Positions 18,985-27,707 of a DNA stretch of 27,707 bases are shown here, one piece after another. The position numbers and the translations under genes were made by a program. How positions within the stretch are numbered: the first letter of the stretch is position 1; the number at the start of each line of letters is the position of its first letter. The notes beneath the pieces were generated by a model. It saw only the letters and a list, made by a program, of their open reading frames with translations. It had not been told where the DNA came from and ran no database searches. Source of the DNA: Albugo candida (lineage: Eukaryota; Oomycota; Peronosporomycetes; Albuginales; Albuginaceae); assembly GCA_905220665.1 (NCBI GenBank), contig CAJNAR010000088.1, positions 1 through 27,707 of the forward strand. Reading direction: 5' to 3'.

Positions 18985-19960
18985 TATTCTGTGACGTTAT
19001 CTCTATGGAAACTGCTCGATATAGAGAGGACAAACTACAACGTTGGACCATGGTTCTACAAATGTTTAGATATACGGCGGAGCATGTTGCATGTGAAATA
19101 AAAGTATGGGGGGAAACCCTAAATATGAAGTGGTTAAGCAGACAGCACCGAAATGCTGTGCATTAGCAATGGTCGAAGATATCACCCCGTTGGAGAATGA
19201 ACATTTTGAATGGCCTTCCCTGGATGAAACCAGGGAAATAAAAGAAAAAGAGCGCAAACACGTGATCCACCGGGATCTGATAAATGATGCCGAGATATCC
19301 ATATCGGTTATTACAAAAAAACGTATATAGATACCAGATGCAGCTATCAACTTACAGTAAAGGCTATGTGCCCTAGCTCATGCTGGCTCAGCAGGTCACC
19401 ATGGGATGACTACAGCACTATGCATACTTGCAGAACATGTCGCATGGACGACAATGAAGTCAGATGTGAGAGAGTTTGGTGGCGAATGGAGAAATGTGTC
19501 AAAGACATTATGGAGAGACGTTACGACCAACCCGACCGAACGAAAAACTGCACTTTGTTTTTTTCTTGACCATGTGTAAGGGAATGCATGGATTCTGTTA
19601 CGTATTGGTATTAAAAGATGGGATGAGTGGATTTTGCGAGCTAATACCAACATCAATGGCGAACACGGAGGTGACCGTTAAGGAGCTCCTGGAATGGTTT
19701 AAGCGGTATAGTGTGATTCTATGGTGGATATCGTATCAAGGCTCCATTTCAAAAACAAAGTCATGGAGCAACTACAAAAAATGCTGGGTGCTATACACCA
19801 TTTCGTCACGGCGTCTTGCCATGGGCAAATGGAACGGTGGATGCAGTGAATCGTCAAATGCTTCAAGTCATGCGTTCTCTCCTGAGCGAGCGCAAACAGC
19901 GGATTGGATACTGGATCGGACAAATTTTCTCAGCATTGGAATGTTTGTACTGAAGATGAA
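18985..19960 (+). pseudogene. Ty3/gypsy polyprotein, RNase H end and integrase piece
   Basis: On the plus strand, DKLQRWTMVLQMFRYTAEHV (about 19030) matches the end of the RNase H segment. VEDITPLENEHFEWPSLDET (about 19170) is the spacer. LCALAHAGSAGHHGMTTAL (about 19365) is the His pair of the integrase zinc finger. The core follows with FCYVLVLKDGMSGFCELIPT (about 19595), VTVKELLEWFKRY and CPWANGTVDAVNRQMLQV (about 19817). D2 and the Glu position are 106 nt apart, fitting D-35-E with one lost or gained base. At the three catalytic positions the codons give Val (19557-19559), Tyr (19734-19736) and Asp (19840-19842) instead of Asp, Asp and Glu. Frameshifts are present, so this is a dead integrase. 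The similarity ends around the Lys-Gln near 19908. Confidence 0.83.
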
Positions 19961-20094
19961 CTACACAAATGATTTCAAAGCAGACGGTGGAGAGAGTGAA
20001 GTCGTGTACTCTATCGCTAGGATGATATGTTATAGAGCATTTGTGTTACTTTCTTGATTTTTGAAGCGAAGAATGATGAGCGTCGACTCGACGG

Positions 20095-20560
20095 ATTGAT
20101 GATATGATTGGGTGGTGGGATGGAGCGCATGTATTTTAGACCATTGCGTTTTGTGTGTGAAGTACCGTGAGAAAGGCTTATAGACGCTCAATAGAATGAG
20201 TTTGAATTTCGTTCGATATCGCTCTTTGCGTGCATTATCTTTTTTCTGTGATGAACACGTAAATAGGATGACAGCTCCGTATCTAAGGTGTTCACACGAA
20301 TAATTTTTTCTGGAACTGCAATTGTGTGGTGAATATCAGATGTGGCGCAATTCCTATACTTTCGCACGGACACAGCTTCAAGAGTGTAGCGCTCTCTAGC
20401 GAGCTTACAATGCATGTATCGTAGTGAGTATGTTGATGAAATAGATATCTGTATAGTATCCAATTAGTTGACTTGAGAATGACTGCGTTTCTGATCGCAA
20501 AGGAGCGCCTCAAAATGAATCAAATCTGTGAATTAATTGATAGATTTGACTGTATTTGAA
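20095..20560. repeat. Diverged direct repeat, copy 1
   Basis: This matches 21405-21865 in the same orientation. Shared blocks include TTGCGTTTTGTG, GAGAAAGGCT, a TATCGC-CTTT block, AAATAGGA and AATTGATAGATTTGACT near the end. The copies are very diverged by eye. Several gene-like minus-strand frames in both copies probably derive from one ancestral sequence. The region between 19960 and this repeat shows no other feature. Confidence 0.6.
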
Positions 20561-20665
20561 TTTATCCACGTGTTATTCCCCGTTTTATGCAATAATGGAC
20601 GATACATTTATTGTTAAGAGGAAAATTAACTTGTATCAAAACACTGAAATTCAGAAGACAGCAAC

Positions 20666-21267
20666 TCAATCGTGCATTTTCACATAAGCGGAATGTATAT
20701 CGTCAAAACGTAGCAGATTGATAACCAAACCCTTCATTTGACATACTTTATTGATTATGTTAAAGGAGGTGTCAACGCAAGCTTTATACTGAATGCAGTG
20801 AGCTTTGCAATCGTCAATGGTAGGCTTTATCGTTGGAAGGTCAAGATCAATTCCAAAGATCAAGACGTTGATAAGGTATCCCTTTGATGGTGTGCATGTT
20901 GCTTCTCCGCCGATGACAGGAATACATTGATTACTTCCTTTACATAAATTCAGGTTGCATGGAGCAGGAGGTGGATCGGGTGTACTTTTAGTGATGTAAT
21001 AAATTGAACGGCCAGCTTTTGGGGTTGGATGGACTGTTGGCATGAAGTGAGAATTACGACCTCGCACCCAATGCTGGTGGCAGAGAGAAATGTTGGCAAG
21101 ATTGCAGATGCGTTAAAAAACTTGACTTGAAGGGCGTTGATGCATATTCGAACATCATTCACAGTCATTGGATTTATGTTTCGCCCTGTAAACTCGGCAT
21201 TTTCCAGGAGTTTGACATCGCAGAATGCGTGCTGATGACGATGGCACATTGGACAAAGGTCGTCCAC
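20666..21267 (-). pseudogene. Secreted PAN/Apple-domain protein, C-terminal part, frameshifted
   Basis: There are two PAN/Apple-like modules in two frames. The first (about 21215-21070) reads AEFTGRNINPMTVNDVRICI, the G-x-N/D-I then C pattern of PAN_4. A proline-rich linker (STPDPPPAPC) and a Cys-rich piece (LCKGSNQCIPVIGGEATC) follow. The second module reads FGIDLDLPTIKPTIDDCKAH, then C, YKACV, SFN and VCQMKG (about 20860-20710), ending with a natural-looking stop at 20666. PAN/Apple domains bind protein or carbohydrate; oomycetes carry many secreted ones, such as the CBEL elicitor lectins. The frame changes near 21067. No signal peptide is visible because the upstream sequence is lost or on an unseen exon. 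It sits between the two copies of the direct repeat. Confidence 0.72.
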
Positions 21268-21404
21268 ATCAGAGTATATATCGACGACGAAATGAACAAT
21301 GAGATAAAATAGTCGATGATAGGCAAAATTACTTGGTAATATTATATTATGACATTTTATAGAGCATGCGTTCTTACAGGAGGATGAATGGTGCGCTTGA
21401 GCTG

Positions 21405-21865
21405 AATTACTTGATAGGAGAATTAGGTGATGGGCTGGGCTGTATGCAGATGCTTGCGTTTTGTGCTGAACGGACCGGGAGAAAGGCTCAAAAGGCTTCT
21501 CCTAGAACCAGAAAGTGTGCGTTCGGTATCGCGCTTTTTCCTGCCTTTATTTACGTGATAAATACTGAAATAGGAAGATGTGTTCCGCGGTTGGAGTGTT
21601 CACACCAAGCATCTCTAAAGTGTGTAGTGGACACAAAATGTGCGTTACGTTGTGTGTGTTCGCATGGAATCAAAGTCTGCGCACACAAAAGAGCGCTTAG
21701 TTTGTGTGTGCATGTGAATGAGGTGGTGATATCTTACCTATAGTAATTGCGTACTGTACGGACCGTACACGGCGATAATTGAGAATGAGCGCGACGCTCA
21801 TCGAGTAGAACCGACTCAATGTACATTCCGTCGTTATCTAATTGATAGATTTGACTATACGTGTA
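21405..21865. repeat. Diverged direct repeat, copy 2
   Basis: This is the partner of 20095-20560, about 1.3 kb downstream in the same orientation. It includes GCGTTTTGTGCTGAACGGAC and ends near AATTGATAGATTTGACTATA. The 125-codon plus-strand open frame here (21366-21743) has no domain and is probably incidental. Confidence 0.6.
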
Positions 21866-21952
21866 GGGCTTACCCTTCTTAGCACAAGCTTCATGTAATA
21901 TTTGAAATATGAGGTTGGTAAAATCATAAACCGCTGCTGTTATTCGTTTCAA
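21734..21952 (-). pseudogene. Unrecognised coding-like fragment
   Basis: This is a 72-codon frame with balanced composition: AAVYDFTNLIFQILHEACAK, then KPYTYSQIYQLDNDGMYIES. The QIYQL part is echoed at the equivalent place in the first direct repeat (KYSQIYQLI, about 20535), which suggests a duplicated coding piece. No family is recognised. Selection cannot be judged from two decayed copies. Confidence 0.3.
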
Positions 21953-22130
21953 GCAATGTCAGTAAAATACACGTATTTCGATATATTCCAAAATTGACAC
22001 GTGCACATGCTCAAAGGCGAATTAACGCATTGATCTTGAACATTACACGTATCGCATGTACCATGAAGATGTCTCAACCAAAATCGTGATAGGTTGTAAG
22101 CGAATTAACGTTTATAAGACCAAGTCATAA
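21953..22130. other. Intergenic, nothing recognised
   Basis: It is AT-rich. CGAATTAACG recurs at about 22018 and 22100. Nothing else was seen. Confidence 0.4.
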
Positions 22131-22256
22131 AACGCTACAGCACAAGTTCGGCGTCCAAACGTCGGAAAGCATGGACCATCGTACCGTTTCAAGCCTTCTA
22201 CAGAATCCTGCGACTTCTTCATTACTCGACCTGAACGTACTAATCCAGATGAAGCT
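22131..22256 (+). pseudogene. Unrecognised exon-like fragment abutting the LINE B 3' end
   Basis: The frame is open from 22131 (after TAA at 22128) and carries GPSYRFKPSTESCDFFITRP followed by ERTNPDEAFDI. Beyond about 22256 the same frame runs into the 3' tail of LINE B and stops at 22310. It has the look of a real protein segment rather than random sequence, but there is no ATG and no recognised family. It may be an exon cut by the LINE insertion. Confidence 0.3.
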
Positions 22257-22339
22257 TTCGATATTACTAGAATCAGAGCAACTGACTTCTTAGGATACTA
22301 TCTTAATTAACAAATATACATATAAATAACGTTTCACGA

Positions 22340-23361
22340 GAAAATCTGTTCGATGTGATGATATGTCTTCTCGCTGATAGTTCTATTTTGCAGTAGTCTG
22401 AATCCACCACAATATGAGACTGTGTCCAGCTGGTGAAATTGTACTTAGTCCAAAAGTGTCGTGTTCCCAAATTGGTGTTCAACTCACTAGGTGGAACGTA
22501 GCCAACCAACTACGACTAGGGTGGAAGTTGCACCTGCATTTCTACTTGCCTGTGCGTACCCGCATCAATGACCGTCGACTCCTGAAAATCTACCAAATGA
22601 TCCTTGCGTCACGAGTTGATTCAACACCTTGGAAATCCAAATGCGTTCGACTAGAAGGACGATGCATCAAATACATCGTTCTTGTAAAATTTTATGCAGA
22701 ATAGTTTCTTCTTTGGACATTTGTCGCAATCTCTATCAAAGTCTTGGAGACTGCGGATTTCAAACTTGAAGCAGATGATTTCCAAAATACTCAATGTGTA
22801 TCGTCCTCCAGGCTAATAATTGTCGAAACATTTTGCGAGCTCGGTTTAAAAGTAGCAGCTCCATGATGCGATACCTTCGTCGAAGCAGTTGCTTAATGCG
22901 CAGGAATGTTTGTTAAAGAATCTAATAAGCACATCAGAAGAAAGGGGATTCCTGCCCCATAAGAAAAGAAATTTATACTGTCAGCAAACATGTAAGAATT
23001 CTTTGCTGTTCAGGTGTACGTGCGTCGAATCTTTTCATATTTCCACGTGCACAGCATAACTCAGAAGTTGTTAAATAGTCTGCGCAACCAGTAGGCCACA
23101 ATAGACAGTACGTGATCGTCGAACCCATTCACCAAACCCATCATAAAAACGCTTGTCAAGAGTTGATAGAATCATTGGTTGAAACGATGTCTGAAAAAAC
23201 GAAATGCTGGAAATACTTGACCGAATACTTCGGAATCATTATGCTCAAATTGGGAATATGAGGACGCGGCACGGTACGATTCAAGGAGAGCAAAGATTAC
23301 TTGCTCAAGTTGCGTTTCGCACAAGATCTATAATAATAGACTTGGACGAGTTCGAGTTGCG
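22340..23361 (-). pseudogene. LINE B ORF2 C-terminal remnant and 3' tail, highly diverged
   Basis: No frame survives, but blocks align with copy A in order. Positions 23390-23090 align to about 4690-4985, 22985-23040 to about 5090-5145, 22890-22960 to about 5180-5280, 22700-22870 to about 5515-5690, and 22440-22690 to about 6540-6800. The gaps show at least two internal deletions. Plus-strand frames here (22414-22704, 23204-23386) are antisense chance frames. Confidence 0.75.
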
Positions 23362-24804
23362 TCAAAACACCATTTGGTGTCTTTGAAACCAATGTCGAAT
23401 AGTCCGCGAAAATAGTCCTGTGGCGACCATCGTGCCATTGATCCAAACACCATGTTCTTCGTATTGCCAAAGTAAATTTCCGAAACGTTCGATCGTTATC
23501 AGGAAGCGAAACGCTGATTGAGGATCAACTTCTTTTACTCCATGTTGTGGTGTAATGGACGATGTGATATTGCCATTGATCATCAACTGTGCTTTCGTGT
23601 TGGTGTACAAAAGGCGAACCCAGTCGATGAAACTTTTTCCAACGCCCATTTCCAAAACGCGAAACATGTACGTCCAATTGACTCGATCATAAGCTTTCTC
23701 AAAGTCGAGAAAGGTCGCATAAGCTTCCTCCCCACGATGAGTGACCAAGTCTTGTATGTCGGCGAGATGTCGAATATGGTGATGCATTGACCTTCCTCGC
23801 ACGAATGCTTTTTGATCTTGATGGATCAATTTTGGCAAAAAACGTTGCAATCGATACGCCAACACTTTTGAAAGTACTTTCACATCGACGCAAAGTAGTG
23901 CGATCGGTCGATAGTTGCCAGGATCACCTCGTGATCCTTTTTTGTATAAAAGTGTGATTGCCGAGTGACGTTGTGATCGAAGTAAAATTCCTCCTTCCAG
24001 TTGATATTCGAACACGATCTTCAGACACTCGCCAAACGTTTCCGGATCAAGCTGATAAAATGCAGCTGGTAGTCCATCCATACCTGGAGAAGAACTACTC
24101 CGCATGTGCTTGATCGCTTCCGCCATCTCGGTCGTACTTAACCGAGTTGAGAGACGTTCTTGCTCTGCTGAGGCAAGTGAAACTTGAATCGAATCGAGTA
24201 ACTTTTTTTGCTTTCTGTCACATGGAGCATTTGAGTCGATCTCTGAGCTATAAAGAGAGCCCATGACACCACCCCAATGATCTCTGAATTCGTCAATAAT
24301 CTCCCTCGGGTTCGATGTCACTGTACCACATTTTTTGGTAACATTTTCGATCGGCACGCGACGACAAGAACTATCCGGAGGGCGAAAAAAATGCTTGGAA
24401 GAGTTCTCCATATGCTTCACGTGATGGTCGAAGCTTTCATCTTGGTTGTATTTTCGCGTTGTTTTCGACTGAAATTCGAAATTGTTGGAGACTCGATTCG
24501 TAAAAATACCGTGACTCATTGGTGTCCTGAATGCGATATCGAGCTGCTGCGACTTCCAAAACACGCTGGCTAGACTCAACATCACGTCGGCTATCTTTTG
24601 CAGCCTTTTTTTCAATGATTTGAAGCTGTTTCTTGATTTTCGTCTTCCAACATTCCCACATTTTACCGGGATTCGAAGTTGTCCGTAACTGTTCGAGCAC
24701 CAAATTCGCTTCCAATTTGATTGCTTCGACAACTTTAGGATATTCAAATAATCGTAATGAACATTTCCAATATCCTCGTCCCGGAGATTGAGTTGGATTT
24801 GCAA
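23362..24804 (-). pseudogene. LINE B ORF2, reverse transcriptase
   Basis: The RT fingers and palm lie in one long frame after about 24470; the first 110 codons of the listed frame are out of phase with the true linker, which is at 24715-24437. Motifs are SSSSPGMDGLPAAFY, KGSRGDPGNYRPIALLC, DQKAFVRGRSMHHHIR and FLDFEKAYDRVNW. In the next motif, copy A's RGVKQGDPLS reads HGVKEVDPQS here. The catalytic FADD is destroyed by loss of bases in the T-run near 23415. One Lys codon is missing relative to copy A (LEMGVGKS against LEKMGVGKS). The RT is inactive. Confidence 0.87.
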
Positions 24805-24854
24805 AAGTTACTTTTTGTGCCAGATGATCTCCCGCATGTCGTGGACGAAAATAC

Positions 24855-25577
24855 TCAGAGGTTGTATACCATATTGAATAGCTCTTCCGACATGCAGATA
24901 TAATCTAATCGATTCTTGCGCGGTAATGGTCCTGTAAATACTTTTTCAGTCGGATGTTGAATTCGCCAAGCGTCGACCACACCCAACTGTGAAAGCCATT
25001 CCAAACACGCTAATCGACTTGGTTCGTGTCGAATTGTTCCACTCGAAGCATCGATAGCTGGATCGAGTGGTGTGTTGAAATCACCAAATACGATATGTGT
25101 TGCGGTCGATTCAAAAGTGTTGGAAAGCAATAAATCATAAAAACCCACTCGTTCCTCGGCCGTGACCGGTGCATATACATTGTGAATATACACCGGTGCA
25201 TCGTGAATGAGAAGACGCAAAACCAAATAACGATTTCGAATGCTGCGTTCGGTAAGTTCTTCAGCTGTTGAGTAACCGGGAAAGTCCGAACGAAGAATTG
25301 TCATGACGCCGCCACTGCGGTTTTGAGTCGGATGTAGAAATGCACTGTTGCGATCATTGACAAACATTTTGTGCTGCATTTTTGAGGATAATAAAAACTG
25401 AAATGAGTCCAGTTGGTTGTGATCGTGAACCTTGGTTTCTTGAACACAACAAATGGAGTGTTGTGATAGGATGTGGTCGATAAAAGGATGACCATTTTTA
25501 TGAATTCCATCAACATTCACCGTGAGTGCTGAGATATTGTTCCACGTTGGAATAATCGAGGAGCCCTTAGCATTCAC
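24855..25577 (-). pseudogene. LINE B ORF2, endonuclease domain
   Basis: This is an APE-type endonuclease with all motifs seen in copy A: TVNVDGI, CVQET, NVYAPV, FGDFN and RLDYICMS. Its frame ends at 24855, where copy B lacks a base that copy A has in GTATACAAAACC. As in copy A there is no AUG before the first motif, and the frame opens directly after the stop shared with copy A. Confidence 0.87.
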
Positions 25578-27707
25578 GCTGAAGTGGACCAGTAATCAAC
25601 CTCATTTCACCATCTTTTTGTGAGAGGTGAAGTGTTGTGTGTTCCTCTGGAAAAAAGCTGAGATTGACGGAAAGCTCAGCGATGTCACCATGAAGAAGTC
25701 CACGCCATCGACCTCCAAACCATTGAGACCAACACTTTATCCCAACGTCGGAGCGGAAGAAGGATATGATCACATTGGTTGGAAGTAAACGACAATGATG
25801 ACCCGGAATCCAGATCACTGGTCCATCGGTGAGATATTGGATCCAGTGGTCGTTGGTGTAGAATGTCGGAGCAGTACACATGAATAAAAGTTCCAACAAC
25901 GCGAGAGCTTTCGTTGCTCGAGTCAAACCGATAACGATGTCCGGCACTGACGTCCACCACGACATTACTTTCTCGAACAGTACAGATCGCTTGGAGGGAA
26001 CTTTTCCACCAACGTGGCGACTCCATCGTGTCGCAAACGTAACATCTTCGCCGAGATTGTGAGTTGCAAAAACGCGATTTATCATAAGTAGATGAGCCAC
26101 TTCATCCAAAGCTTTATCATTCGACTCCATACACGAAAGTAGCACACCATTCATCGTGATCGGATGATCAAGTGCCGCTCGGATGATTTTGTCCGGATTT
26201 GTGTAGAACTGGATTAGCTTCCGCACATGAGGGATGCAAGAATCCGCTTGAACCAGCTTGTCCGGTCGGAGTGAGTGAAGGGCATTTTTCGAATCGATTT
26301 CCATCAGCTCCCCTATTTCACCAACTCGGGTTGGTCGTTCCGATTTCTCGATTGTTGTATGACTTTTGATAAAAGTGTGCCGCCTCTTTCGAGGTGGCCA
26401 CCTCTTTTGGCATCCGTGCTTTCACGGGGATGATTTGGACGCGATTGCCATTCTCTGGATTGGCAACCGCTGTTACTTTTTCGATCTCCACCTCCATTGT
26501 TGCGAGCACGGAAAAATAGTTACTCGTCGCTAGTTTTGGAAGCGCAAGAGGTGGTGCTTTGGAGACCATTTGGTCGAACGGCTCCACCCGATTACGTTTT
26601 CCACTCGTCCAAGCCAACTTCATGGATACATCCCCATCCCGCTCTACCCGTGGTTGTGAGTATGACTGACTGGTCAGTTGGAGGATGGGAGGTGTGGGGT
26701 GCAATAAAGCTTGTGCTCCTGGTGGTGTGATAGTGGGGGGAGTGTTGAGCTCCAACGAGATTTGATCGGAGATCTTCCGGTCAGTTTTCTCGCCACCAAT
26801 TCCTTACTGGGAACTGGATTCACCACCTTTTGTGGTGCCACCATGAGTGCCGCTGGTTCGGTTGTATGTTTCTGGTTCTTTTGTTGTTTTTGGGTGTTGT
26901 GAATCTGAGTTGCAGATTGATTTTTGCGTTGTTTTGGATTGTTTTGCTTGCTTTGGTGTTGCCGTGCTCCCGGGGTTGATGTAGCACCCAAATCCAAGCA
27001 ATAAGGACCACGTTGACCAAAACGTGGTCGTTCCGTTGGAATAGGAGCATTTTTCCCCGTACTGAGTAGAGCTGTTTGTCGTAAGCGATTTGTTCAATCA
27101 CTTTACCAACTCGAACCAGTTGTTGGGGGCACGTCAAACTACCGAAGTAAACTCGCCAAGTCGACATCACCACTGCCTTTGTGGGAATCGTCTAGCGGAA
27201 GGTGTCATACACCACTGACATCCTAGTTGGTGAAGAGCACGGAGAATGTTGTTCCGTTCTTCCTCCACGCCTACGCCGAAAACATCGAGGTAGTACTTTG
27301 TTTCAAGAGTATCAAACTCTCGAAAAAAATACTTTTCCCCAAGGATAGTCACCGGCTGACACTCCAACTGTTGGCAGGCATCCGCCGTGGTGACCATCAC
27401 CCTGATGTTTCCCCAGGCATTTTGGATACCTGAGCGATTGACCGGCTCCTCAGTAGGCTTTCAAAAACCGGATTACCGTGGTCTCGCATCAGGGATGTTA
27501 GTATTTTTCCATTTGGAGTACGGGTCAAGGACTGGCCCGTCTCCAAAACCATCGGGAAGGTTGCTTTCCGGATTTGGAAAGGTCTTGCTGCTTCCAATTT
27601 AGCAGACAAACCGACCAATCCGGGTGCTCCCCATCAGCATATAGCTGCAGGATAGCCTCGATATCCGAGGCTTTGGGCTTTGCGAGCTCCACGCGAAATT
27701 TCGCCCG
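25567..27707 (-). pseudogene. LINE B ORF1, frameshifted, partial at window edge
   Basis: This is the counterpart of copy A ORF1. The pieces are 27618-27397, 27400-27167, 27173-26820 and 26997-26674 in overlapping frames, 26755-26318, and 26304-25567. Unlike copy A, the YFFREF region is uninterrupted from the preceding segment. The Pro-rich part (PPTITPPG) runs without a break into VKARMPKEVATSKEAAHFY, showing that the C-terminal domain belongs to ORF1. A frameshift lies between 26318 and 26304. The Gln/Lys/Asn-rich stretch is at about 26870-26990. The stop (TAA at about 25567) again overlaps the ORF2 frame. Confidence 0.8.

Larger units (their letters stand above)
22256..27707 (-). mobile_element. 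Non-LTR retrotransposon (LINE), copy B, inverted relative to copy A
   Basis: This is the same family as 1-6985. It is truncated by the right window edge inside ORF1 and ends on the left at about 22256-22283, in the same 3' tail as copy A. It aligns with copy A from about position 340 onward. By eye, identity is about 95% through EN and early RT (27700-23560), about 80-85% from 23560 to 23090, and about 60-70% beyond. Segments equivalent to roughly 5280-5510 and 5690-6540 of copy A are missing. Its frameshifts are mostly different from those of copy A, so both decayed independently after duplication. Confidence 0.92.

Noticed and set aside
24277..24573. Plus-strand open frame of 98 codons
   Set aside because: It is antisense to the well-supported RT/linker of LINE B. 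The equivalent antisense frame in LINE A is broken.
1..27707. CRISPR array, bacterial operons, phage or plasmid functions
   Set aside because: There are no regularly spaced repeats with unique spacers, no ribosome-binding-site-led gene clusters, and the gene families are eukaryotic.

Overview
The window is eukaryotic, repeat-rich and almost free of intact genes. The best guess for the source is an oomycete. The evidence is a Ty3/gypsy chromodomain polyprotein of the type common in oomycetes, a MULE transposase, a PAN/Apple-domain secreted protein of the CBEL kind, short putative introns, and a small secreted protein with a nuclear-localisation tail. A white-rust genome (Albugo) is plausible, but the sequence alone does not prove genus. 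No bacterial-type operon, CRISPR array or canonical tRNA/rRNA gene was seen.

Layout. Positions 1-6985 (+) hold a nearly complete but frameshifted non-LTR retrotransposon (LINE A): a long ORF1, then ORF2 with an APE-type endonuclease, a reverse transcriptase and a C-terminal zinc finger, then a 3' tail without poly(A). Two nested hairpins follow at about 6984-7041. The only gene-like intact reading frame is 7409-8155 (-), a 248-residue putative secreted protein ending in a bipartite nuclear-localisation signal. A 227-bp tandem duplication lies upstream of it.

From 9296 to 14338 two decayed copies of one kelch-repeat/BTB-BACK-like gene face each other, (+) at 9296-10850 and (-) at 12855-14338. 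Between them are a hypothetical gene with an in-frame stop (11161-11919) and the N-terminal piece of a possible HAD-like protein (12195-12545). A GT-rich minisatellite (14541-14700) and a poorly informative stretch follow. A MULE transposase remnant occupies 16260-17750 (-). Next is a Ty3/gypsy polyprotein broken into two head-to-head pieces: C-terminus on (-) at 18034-18983, RNase H end plus integrase on (+) at 18985-19960. A PAN/Apple-domain pseudogene (20666-21267, -) sits between two diverged copies of a roughly 460-bp direct repeat.

Positions 22256-27707 (-) hold a second copy of the same LINE (LINE B), inverted relative to LINE A. The two copies are about 95% alike in ORF1, EN and early RT by eye, but beyond the RT palm they are far more diverged, and copy B has lost internal segments.

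Together the region reads as a transposon graveyard bounded by inverted LINEs, with host gene fragments (kelch, PAN, one candidate effector) embedded in it. The genes do not form a pathway. The most interesting items are the mosaic LINE pair, the uncharacterised C-terminal domain of LINE ORF1, ORF2 lacking an upstream AUG, the inverted kelch pair, the broken gypsy element with all three integrase acidic residues replaced, and the candidate nuclear effector. All similarity estimates are by eye.
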